Assembly (NCBI GenBank): GCA_014804285.1
Contig: JAAVAA010000040.1
Coordinates: 15,097-47,431, forward strand
Direction: 5' to 3'
Source: Lachnospiraceae bacterium
GTDB lineage: Bacteria > Bacillota > Clostridia > Lachnospirales > Lachnospiraceae
DNA: 32,335 nucleotides
Made by a program: the position numbers and the translations under genes. The first letter of the stretch is position 1. Every line of letters begins with the position of its first letter. Below the pieces are notes generated by a model. That model saw only the letters and a list, made by a program, of their open reading frames with translations. It was not told where the DNA came from and did not search any database. Of this stretch, positions 23,888 through 30,179 are shown in pieces.

Positions 23888-24799
23888 GTGAGAAGATTGG
23901 AAAAAATCAATATTGAAACGATAGGAAACATGAAACAGGAAAAGACAGAAATTGTGAAGCGTACAGTCAAGGACAGTGTATTTACAGATCTGTTCCAAGA
24001 TAAAAAATATTTGCTGCAATTGTATAAAGCCCTTCATCCGGAGGATAATGATGTTACAGAGGATAAACTGACGGATATTACAATCAAAAATGTTTTGACT
24101 GATAATATTTATAATGACCTTGGGTTCGTGGTGGGTGATAAACTGATGATCCTTGTGGAAGCACAGACCACATGGACAATGAATATCATAGTCAGAGGTT
24201 TGATGTATATGGTGCAGACCTGGCATGAATATTTGGGAAGGACAAAACAGAACCTTTATAAGAGCAAGAAGGTGAAGCTGCCAATGCCTGAACTCTATGT
24301 GATCTTTACAGGTGACAGGAAAACAAGACCATCTGAGGTTTCCCTTTCTCAGGAATTTTTTGGTGGTCAGGACTGTTGCATTGACGTGAAAGTAAAGATG
24401 ATATATGATGGCAAAGAAGGGGATATCATCAATCAGTATGTTTTGTTTACCCAAATATGTAATGAGCAGATAAAGTTACATGGTCGGAAAAAGGAAGCTA
24501 TTACGGAAGCAATCCGTATCTGCAAAGACCGGAATGTGCTTACAGGATACCTGAGTAAGAAGGAAAGCGAGGTTGTGGATATAATGATGGTATTATATGA
24601 TGAAGAAGAAATCATGCGCTCTTACGTGGAAAGTGAACGATATGAGGCTGGACAAGAAGCACGGTATGATGAAAAGATTGAAACAGCTAAAGAAATGATA
24701 GAGAACCATGAGCCGATAGAAAAGATCATCAAATACTCCCGGCTGCCAGAAGAGACTATTTTGGAATTGCAGAAGGAACAGGAACTACAGCCAGTATAG
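23888..24799 (+). CDS. Rpn/PD-(D/E)XK-family nuclease (transposase-like)
   Basis: A 303-aa protein of the Rpn (recombination-promoting nuclease, PD-(D/E)XK transposase-like) group. The core reads YNDLGFVVGDKLMILVEAQT with D77, E91 and Q93, followed by the typical NIIVRGLMYMVQTWHEYL; this E-x-Q form is common in the family. The C-terminal part is a helical arm (RYEAGQEARYDEKIETAKEM). Known relatives cut DNA and raise recA-independent recombination. The listed start is GTG after AAGGTAG; ATG 23930 (MKQEKT) is an alternative. It ends in a clear terminator. Many genomes of this group hold numerous copies. Confidence 0.87.
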   Translation: MRRLEKINIETIGNMKQEKTEIVKRTVKDSVFTDLFQDKKYLLQLYKALHPEDNDVTEDKLTDITIKNVLTDNIYNDLGFVVGDKLMILVEAQTTWTMNIIVRGLMYMVQTWHEYLGRTKQNLYKSKKVKLPMPELYVIFTGDRKTRPSEVSLSQEFFGGQDCCIDVKVKMIYDGKEGDIINQYVLFTQICNEQIKLHGRKKEAITEAIRICKDRNVLTGYLSKKESEVVDIMMVLYDEEEIMRSYVESERYEAGQEARYDEKIETAKEMIENHEPIEKIIKYSRLPEETILELQKEQELQPV

Positions 24800-24826
24800 T
24801 TAAAGATAATATTAATATGGTATGAG

Positions 24827-24866
24827 AAGCAGGAAATCTTATTATGCAAGGTATCCTGCTTTTTTA
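24827..24866 (+). terminator. rho-independent terminator after the Rpn-type gene
   Basis: AAGCAGGA (24827-24834) pairs with TCCTGCTT (24854-24861), with inner CTT/AAG pairing, followed by TTTTAT. Confidence 0.8.
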
Positions 24867-24889
24867 TGTGTAGCTAAGATAAACAGAGT

Positions 24890-24924
24890 AATCAGTTCAA
24901 AAACGACCATTAATGGAACTGATT
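24890..24924. repeat. perfect 9-bp inverted repeat ahead of the recombinase
   Basis: AATCAGTTC (24890-24898) and GAACTGATT (24916-24924) are exact complements separated by 17 bases, followed by TTATAGG. It lies 130 bases before the recombinase start and could be a recombination (res-like) site, an operator or a second terminator. Confidence 0.5.
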
Positions 24925-25052
24925 TTATAGGTTGGAGAATCTGCTTAAAATAGATGGTTTTGTGGGTGGTTTCGTTCCAGAATCCGTTCCAAAATCAAAG
25001 TCTTATATCTTATACGTTTTGGAAACATCATTTATATAGGAAGGAATGGGTT

Positions 25053-25625
25053 ATGAAAAATTATATATTCGGATATGCAAGGGTATCTACAGAAGCCCAG
25101 AATCTTGACAGACAGATTGATGCCCTTAAAAAATATGGTGTTGATCATATTTACAATGAAAAAATGACTGGTACAAAAAAGAACCGTCCAGAACTGGATA
25201 AGATGCTGGATCGGATGACAGAGGGGGATACTGTTGTAATAGAATCATTGTCACGTCTTGGGAGAAGTACCAAAGATTTGATTGAACTGACGGAATTATT
25301 CCAGAGCAAGGGTGTCCATCTCGTGTCTCTGAAAGAAGCCATTGATACGAGTACTTCTACAGGGAAGCTTTTGTTTACCCTAATGAGTGCAATAGCCCAG
25401 TTTGAGCGTGATGTGATAGCCGATAGAACTCGTGAGGGATTGCGCTCAGCCAGAGCTAGGGGCAGAATGGGAGGGAGACCAAAAACAGATCCTAATATTA
25501 TTAAGAAAGCTGTTAAGTTGTATCGGACAGGACAGTATTCAATTAAGGAGATTGAGGAACTGACAGGAGTTAAGAAATCTACTCTTTATAGAAATCTAAA
25601 GATGGGTACAAATGAAGAGCGGTGA
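25053..25625 (+). CDS. small serine recombinase (resolvase/invertase family)
   Basis: Predicted site-specific recombinase, 190 aa, the usual length. Catalytic Ser12 sits in YARVSTEAQNLDRQ; ESLSRLGRSTKDLIEL (the conserved SRLGR arginines) and the E-helix LMSAIAQFERDVIADRTREG follow; a Hin-type helix-turn-helix closes the protein (YSIKEIEELTGVKKSTLYRN). Such enzymes resolve plasmid multimers or invert DNA segments. The ATG at 25053 has AGGAAGGA upstream; the frame extends 33 codons further back without a site. A broken companion gene follows. Confidence 0.93.
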   Translation: MKNYIFGYARVSTEAQNLDRQIDALKKYGVDHIYNEKMTGTKKNRPELDKMLDRMTEGDTVVIESLSRLGRSTKDLIELTELFQSKGVHLVSLKEAIDTSTSTGKLLFTLMSAIAQFERDVIADRTREGLRSARARGRMGGRPKTDPNIIKKAVKLYRTGQYSIKEIEELTGVKKSTLYRNLKMGTNEER

Positions 25626-25630
25626 AATAT

Positions 25631-25886
25631 ATGGATAAAAATGGATTACTGGAAATCATTGCCGCATATAGGACTGGTGATGAGCTGGATGAAGTTCTGA
25701 ATAAGGATCAAGATTAGCAGAAAGCATTGCTACAGCAGAAGGAAATCTTTGCTATGTTAGAAGAAGTGAATCTTACAACAGAGCAGAAAAGAGTGTTTGA
25801 TCAGGCAATAGCAGCAAACAATCATACTGGTGCAGTGCATGGAGGATGGGATCAGGCTTCGAATGGAGATGGAAAAAATCATATAA
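25631..25886 (+). pseudogene. broken companion gene of the recombinase
   Basis: ATG 25631 begins MDKNGLLEIIAAYRTGDELD and stops at TAG 25715-25717 after 28 codons; the same frame then reads QKALLQQKEIF, NLTTEQKRVFDQAI and NNHTGAVHG. The whole resembles small proteins (about 90 aa) that sit beside resolvases in Clostridia, recalled from memory, in which a tyrosine is usual at the stop position. After residue 75 the frame also seems lost: a +1 frame ends at TAA 25884-25886. One nonsense change plus a frame change makes a pseudogene most likely. Confidence 0.6.
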
Positions 25887-25891
25887 CTGAA

Positions 25892-25925
25892 AGAAGGACG
25901 GAGCAATTCTGTTCTTCTTTTTTTA
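25892..25925 (+). terminator. terminator after the recombinase unit
   Basis: AGAAGGACGG (25892-25901) pairs with CTGTTCTTCT (25909-25918) with two wobble pairs, followed by an unbroken T-run. Confidence 0.75.
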
Positions 25926-25973
25926 CATTTTGCAATTATTAATACCTGTTTTGTATAGAATAATTCATATGTA

Positions 25974-26002
25974 TTGATTTGGTAATGGTTTAGCACTATA
26001 AT
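25974..26002 (+). promoter_or_regulatory. promoter of the RelB/RelE-type pair
   Basis: TTGATT (25974-25979), 17 bases, TATAAT (25997-26002), 81 bases before the antitoxin ATG. Confidence 0.72.
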
Positions 26003-26083
26003 TGATGTAGAAGATGAAAATTATATGGGATATGAAGTATGGACTAGTAATCCCAAAAGAGATATTTGGCAAAGGAGATTATT

Positions 26084-26386
26084 ATGGCAAGTACAATTCA
26101 GGTGAGGGTGGATGATGAGTTAAAAAAGAAATCAGATATGCTGTTTAAAGATCTTGGTACTGATACAACAACTGCGATCAGGATGTTTTTAACACAGGCA
26201 GTTGCAAATAACGGATTTCCTTTTGAAATCAGGAAAAACAGCAGGGCAGAATATAATCCATATGAGGCAATGACAGAAGAGGAAATGCTGGCAAAGCTAA
26301 AGCGTTCCAGAGAGCATTGTGAGGAAGGGAGATACCGTGAAGCAGATAAAGTGATTTCTGATCTGAGGGGGAAGTATGGATTATAA
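26084..26386 (+). CDS. RelB/DinJ-family antitoxin
   Basis: A 100-aa antitoxin. The ribbon-helix-helix MASTIQVRVDDELKKKSDML, then LGTDTTTAIRMFLTQAV and GFPFEIR, is the standard RelB/DinJ pattern; it binds DNA as a dimer and represses its own operon. The C-terminal part (AMTEEEMLAKLKRSREH, ISDLRGKYGL) would wrap the toxin. ATG 26084 has AAAGGAG at the right distance, so an upstream start at 26066 is rejected. It overlaps the toxin gene by 11 bases. Confidence 0.93.
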   Translation: MASTIQVRVDDELKKKSDMLFKDLGTDTTTAIRMFLTQAVANNGFPFEIRKNSRAEYNPYEAMTEEEMLAKLKRSREHCEEGRYREADKVISDLRGKYGL

Positions 26387-26690
26387 AGTGATCATTACAG
26401 AAGATGCAGAAGCAGATATGGATAAGTTCGTGCATTATCTTTTGTTTGAAAAGAAGAATCAACAGGCAGCATGTAATTTGATAGATGATTTTGAATCAGC
26501 CATAGCAATTTTGGCTCGTGTGGCAGAAAGTTTAAAGATGTGTGAGAATCAGCATTTGAAAGATCTTGGGTATAGACGGATCAACTTTATATCTCACAGA
26601 TATTTTATGCTATACAGAGTAGAAAAAGATAGAGTCTTTGTAGATAATATTTTTCATGAGTTACAAGATTATGAGAATAAGATGATTTAG
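26376..26690 (+). CDS. RelE/ParE-superfamily toxin
   Basis: A 104-aa toxin of the RelE/ParE fold, translated from an ATG within the antitoxin end. The opening YKVIITEDAEADMDKFVHYL, central CENQHLKDLGYRRINFISH and final YFMLYRVEKDRVFVDNIFHE fit the family. Whether it cuts mRNA (RelE) or blocks gyrase (ParE) cannot be settled from the sequence. Both genes are intact, so the pair may hold this element in the cell. Confidence 0.9.
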   Translation: MDYKVIITEDAEADMDKFVHYLLFEKKNQQAACNLIDDFESAIAILARVAESLKMCENQHLKDLGYRRINFISHRYFMLYRVEKDRVFVDNIFHELQDYENKMI

Positions 26691-26778
26691 TTTTTGTTTT
26701 AGAAGCATGTGATTAATTTTGAATTTGCTTCATTCTCATATCAGATATTGTTTTGAAAAAGAAGAGAGTACGTTTTGT

Positions 26779-26883
26779 GGCGTTAGTTTGAAAATATGTT
26801 GGTATGAATCGCCATAGGTTAATCTGGTTTGGCGAAATTTCTGACGCTGGCAATGAGTACCAAAATATTTTCAAACTAACGCC
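26779..26883. mobile_element. 105-bp element with 26-bp terminal inverted repeats (MITE-like)
   Basis: The first 26 bases, beginning GGCGTTAGTTTGAAAATAT, recur inverted at 26858-26883 with one mismatch. The 53-base middle contains a smaller inverted pair (TCGCCA / TGGCGA). It has no coding capacity. The size and ends fit a non-autonomous miniature transposable element, or a very long hairpin. Flanking direct repeats are not convincing (TTTG lies one base off on the left). It abuts the broken 5' end of the parB remnant. Confidence 0.65.
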
Positions 26884-26894
26884 TTTGAGTATAT

Positions 26895-27468
26895 TTGCGA
26901 ACAATTGATAAAGAAGAACTGTTATGTATTGAACGGATCACTAAAAAGAAACCTGTTTCAAGAAGCATTTCAAAAGTTGATATTCATGATTTGAAAACAT
27001 TAATTCCATTTAAGTATCATCCATTTATGTTATATGAAGGACAACGCTTCATGGATATGGTTGAGAGTGTACATGTTAATGGTGTAATAGTTCTTATCGT
27101 TGTTCGTCCTGCAACTGAAGAAGGGAAATATGAGATTCTTTCAGGTCATAATCGTGTAGAAGCGGAATGGGTAGCGAAAGCTTGAAAATTAGCGATCATA
27201 AAATGGTTGAAAAGATTCTTGCTGGGGGTAAAAAATCAGTATTAAGCAGGCAAATATGCTCATAGAGAAAACGAAAAATGGAAAGTTAACTAAGGATTCT
27301 ATCAATGAAATATTTAGTTCTACTAATCTTGGTTTTGGATTTGAATCTATCAGGTTAAGTGAGCAGTTTTTATCAAAACACTTTAAACCGAAATAAACTG
27401 CAAATGAAATTGAGGAGATAATCAATAAGGCTTTGGAAAATTATTTTTCATTAGGGAATAGAAAATAA
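26895..27468 (+). pseudogene. parB (ParB/Spo0J-like) pseudogene
   Basis: The first fragment (26895-27185) reads RSISKVDIHDLKTLIPFKYH, VNGVIVLIVVRPATEEGKYE and LSGHNRVEAEW, the N-terminal ParB domain, then stops. A second fragment (27256-27468) reads KNGKLTKDSINEIF and, across a TAA at 27394-27396, ANEIEEIINKALENYF, which matches the C-terminal end of the same family. The central helix-turn-helix is missing and the normal start is lost; an in-frame TGA lies between the 105-bp element and the fragment. It is more diverged than, and distinct from, the intact parB at 9380. Confidence 0.8.
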
Positions 27469-27486
27469 ATAAATTTTTGTATATAG

Positions 27487-27492
27487 TATAAT
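27487..27492 (+). promoter_or_regulatory. candidate -10 for the 468-aa gene
   Basis: A perfect TATAAT 33 bases before the ATG at 27526; no clear -35. Confidence 0.4.
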
Positions 27493-27525
27493 TAAGGATG
27501 TATTTAGAATGAGAAAGGTTAAGCT

Positions 27526-28932
27526 ATGTGTTATAAAAATGAAGTTTTAAGACCGATAATGGTCAATGGAGAGTTCTTTGACATTTTTCCTAAAAGCGGT
27601 CATCCCATGATCATATCTTATGTAAAAATGGATAAAGAAATTTTGGCTAGTGAAAAAGCTGGGGGAATTGTTTCCTCAAATAAAAAAAGGAAACAAAAAT
27701 TGTGTTCTATTAATGAATTAAAAAGAAAGTTTGATGAACTTTTATGCTGTGAAGAAGAGATTATTAATCGTTATGGAACATACAATATAGGTATAGATCT
27801 TGATAATAGTGTTTTATCTAATGCAAAGATAATGGATTTGCCATTTCAAATTAATATTCAAGCTGAGGAAAGGGAACTTCTTATTGAACAATTAATATTT
27901 GATATTTTATATTATAAATATCGTAAAGATAGTCCGTTAATGACATTGCGACAATATAGCATTTATCAAAGTCAGTATAGTTGGAGCGGTGACCAGACAG
28001 AAGCTAATCTAAGAATCGAAGCGGTGAGAAAATGTATTTCTAATGCATTAAAAAAGGACATAGCAGTTAAAAATAGTCAAGGATTGAGAGAAGAAATAAT
28101 GGAGATGGGTGTCAATCCCGACGTATATTTCGAAGATTATGGACAATTGAGCACACCATTTTCGAATGGGAAAAGACAAGAAATTCGGAAGAAATCTAAG
28201 GTACAGTGGGATCAAATTTTTTACAATGGTAATGGAAAATTGATCACATGCAAACAATATGATAGGAGTTTTAGTAGTAATGGAAATTATAGTCATAAGG
28301 CTTTGGTAAATTTTTTTGATACATACGACGGTTATGTAAATGAAGTCTTTATGCAACCAACAGCCAATAGTAAAGATTATTTTTTAAAATCGTTAGATTT
28401 TTATGCTCTTGAGAAATATAAACGAATAGATTTTATTTATAAGCTTGCAGTAAGACTTGGGGATATAAATATGCCAGTTATTTCCAAACATCATATTTTA
28501 GTCAAACGATTTCATCCCTGTGTTTGTGATGTGATTAATAAAAATGATTCGTTGGAATTTGCCCCTAGGATAGAGTATTATAGCCCAATGCTTATGCTTG
28601 AGGAAGTGTGGCAGAAAAATAAATTATATAATGAGCCTATGTATGAAGATAAATGGCAAAAGTACTACTTTATTAGGGCGAAGGTATATGAACTTTTTAA
28701 ATATCATTGCCAATTTGTATCGGATGACTATGATGATATTTCAGATTTTATTAGCAAGCATTATAATATATTACATTATCATGAGCCGAACAAAGTATGG
28801 ATTCAGGAAGAAAAGAAGCTTAAAGCTGATCGCGAGAGGCGAATAATAAAAGCTTTAGAAATTAACGAGGCTCTTTTTGGGAAATCTGATAAGCGTAATC
28901 CGCGAAAGTGGGAGGCTCCTGCCAATACCTAA
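27526..28932 (+). CDS. 468-aa protein of unknown family
   Basis: A long, intact, soluble protein that I do not recognise. It starts MCYKNEVLRPIMVNGEFFDI after GAAAGG and has no signal peptide or membrane segment. It is rich in Tyr, Lys and Asn, with aromatic clusters such as FDILYYKYRKDSP, YSIYQSQYSWSGDQ and KWQKYYFIRAKVYELFKYH, and an H/C patch (SKHHILVKRFHPCVCDV). The end is basic and helical (EEKKLKADRERRIIKAL). Position between the partition/recombinase region and the mobilisation genes, with its own promoter and terminator, suggests a cargo or accessory gene; a replication or DNA-processing role cannot be excluded. Confidence 0.75.
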   Translation: MCYKNEVLRPIMVNGEFFDIFPKSGHPMIISYVKMDKEILASEKAGGIVSSNKKRKQKLCSINELKRKFDELLCCEEEIINRYGTYNIGIDLDNSVLSNAKIMDLPFQINIQAEERELLIEQLIFDILYYKYRKDSPLMTLRQYSIYQSQYSWSGDQTEANLRIEAVRKCISNALKKDIAVKNSQGLREEIMEMGVNPDVYFEDYGQLSTPFSNGKRQEIRKKSKVQWDQIFYNGNGKLITCKQYDRSFSSNGNYSHKALVNFFDTYDGYVNEVFMQPTANSKDYFLKSLDFYALEKYKRIDFIYKLAVRLGDINMPVISKHHILVKRFHPCVCDVINKNDSLEFAPRIEYYSPMLMLEEVWQKNKLYNEPMYEDKWQKYYFIRAKVYELFKYHCQFVSDDYDDISDFISKHYNILHYHEPNKVWIQEEKKLKADRERRIIKALEINEALFGKSDKRNPRKWEAPANT

Positions 28933-29016
28933 TTATTATACGTTAGAAGATGAGATAAAGGATATGCTGTAATGTTAAATTGAAAGTAAAAAGGTAAGAG
29001 TGAGAATATTCATGCC

Positions 29017-29050
29017 AAAAGAATGCCCCTATTATACGGGGCATTCTTTT
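29017..29050. terminator. perfect 13-bp bidirectional terminator
   Basis: AAAAGAATGCCCC (29017-29029) and GGGGCATTCTTTT (29038-29050) are exact complements around an 8-base loop, with A- and T-runs on both sides, so it can stop transcription from both strands. The stop codon of the minus-strand 56-aa gene lies in the loop. Confidence 0.92.
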
Positions 29051-29202
29051 GAGTTTTCGATCTTCAATTCTCCGGCTGATGATCTTATTGCCTGCTCAAC
29101 TTTTTTTTCATTTACCTCAATAAATATCTTCAATATGTAATCGGCGGTCACATCCGCTGGATTGGGGTTATGAAATCGATAGTTCAATTTTTGTTTTTTC
29201 AT
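29032..29202 (-). CDS. 56-aa conserved small protein of mobilisation regions
   Basis: A short gene starting MKKQKLNYRFHNPNPADVTA behind AGAGGAGG, ending ELKIENSKECPV at a TAA in the loop of the terminator. The last codons are thus part of the terminator stem. It is basic, then strand/helix (DYILKIFIEVNEKKVEQAI). Similar small proteins of this opening are common beside integrase and relaxase genes in Firmicutes elements (recollection). Role unknown; it lies downstream of the relaxase on the same strand. Confidence 0.75.
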   Translation of the reverse strand: MKKQKLNYRFHNPNPADVTADYILKIFIEVNEKKVEQAIRSSAGELKIENSKECPV

Positions 29203-29306
29203 AGCGGTGCGCCTCCTCTCTTAATAGCCTTTGTCCATTTTATGAATACAGTTCTTAAAATAGACGCACAAGAAATATCAATTTACCGTTTTTAGTATCC
29301 TGCTAT

Positions 29307-29320
29307 AATAATATATTATT
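29307..29320. repeat. perfect 14-bp palindrome downstream of the relaxase
   Basis: AATAATATATTATT is its own complement. It lies between the relaxase and the 56-aa gene and is the clearest symmetric signal in 29203-29367, so it is a possible protein site; A+T-rich palindromes also arise by chance. Confidence 0.35.
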
Positions 29321-29367
29321 GTAATGGAGAGACATACGGAACAGCTGCCTTTAAGACTATAACTACA

Positions 29368-30144
29368 TTATCTGGATAACTCCATTTCCCGATTAGGGCT
29401 TTGCACTAATTGCTTTTGGCGGATACGGTCTTCATTACGTGACTTAATTAATCGCTTTTTATTGCCAGCAGCTGTCTTTTCTCCCCGTTGTTCCTTTTGA
29501 TAATCAATTCGACTCAGATGAATGGTAGGTTCTCGGTTGTATATACCTTGTATTTCAAGACTTTCGTGGCTCACGTGTATATCTAATCCATTTCGTTCAT
29601 ATGCCCGGTTCTGTACATTCGCCCATTCAGCGCGCCAAATATCAAGGTACTCCTTTTTGTCCCATTTTCTATCCTTTTTTTTACTAAAACCATTTTGATC
29701 AATAGTTCTGGTTGGCACAATGATGTGGACATGTGGATTGTTCCGCTTGGGATCAATTTCGTTTCTACCTTCATGAATGGCTGTGATCGCACATAAACCT
29801 TGCGAAATGAAATTACTTTGCACATATTCACTGACTATTCGCTTTTGTTCATGAAGTGATAATTCATTTGGTAGTGATCCCTTAAATTCACGTGCAGTGC
29901 GAGCATCATATCGAGACTCCGCTTTATCAATTTCGTCACAAAGGAATTGTAAATCATAAAATTTAAGAGGGGCTTTATCTGGAAGAAAAATTTCAAATAG
30001 TAAGAGATCTTTTCTTCTGTTATAATAAGTTTTGTTATTGTACCCATCATGTAGTTTCCTTCCGCTGATATAGTTGACAGATTTTACTACCGAACGGTTT
30101 TTCCTACGACTGATAATACCAACTTCTAGATGGTAATTTGCCAT
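29368..30144 (-). CDS. MobA/MobL-family relaxase (short)
   Basis: Predicted relaxase of the MobA/L (MobQ) group, which nicks the transfer origin and pilots the strand into the recipient. The active Tyr is likely Y25 in SVNYISGRKLHDG; the metal-binding histidines are H124 (IHEG) and H138, H140 in NPHVHII. Length 258 aa is the catalytic domain only; many relatives run to 400 aa or more, so the C-terminal helicase or primase part is absent. ATG 30144 (MANYHL) is the usual family start; TTG 30150 has better spacing to AAAGGAG and may be used. It follows the coupling-protein gene by 35 bases. Confidence 0.9.
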   Translation of the reverse strand: MANYHLEVGIISRRKNRSVVKSVNYISGRKLHDGYNNKTYYNRRKDLLLFEIFLPDKAPLKFYDLQFLCDEIDKAESRYDARTAREFKGSLPNELSLHEQKRIVSEYVQSNFISQGLCAITAIHEGRNEIDPKRNNPHVHIIVPTRTIDQNGFSKKKDRKWDKKEYLDIWRAEWANVQNRAYERNGLDIHVSHESLEIQGIYNREPTIHLSRIDYQKEQRGEKTAAGNKKRLIKSRNEDRIRQKQLVQSPNREMELSR

Positions 30145-30179
30145 ATTCAAATTCCACTCCTTTCAATGCTCTTGTAATA

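Noticed and set aside
15756..25717. Genome-wide amber recoding suggested by three in-frame TAG codons
   Set aside because: Apparently intact genes here end in TAG, including the EAL gene (5383-5385) and the Rpn-type gene (24797-24799).
26774..26889. TTTG target-site duplication around the 105-bp element
   Set aside because: The left copy is one base away from the inverted end, so the match is not convincing.
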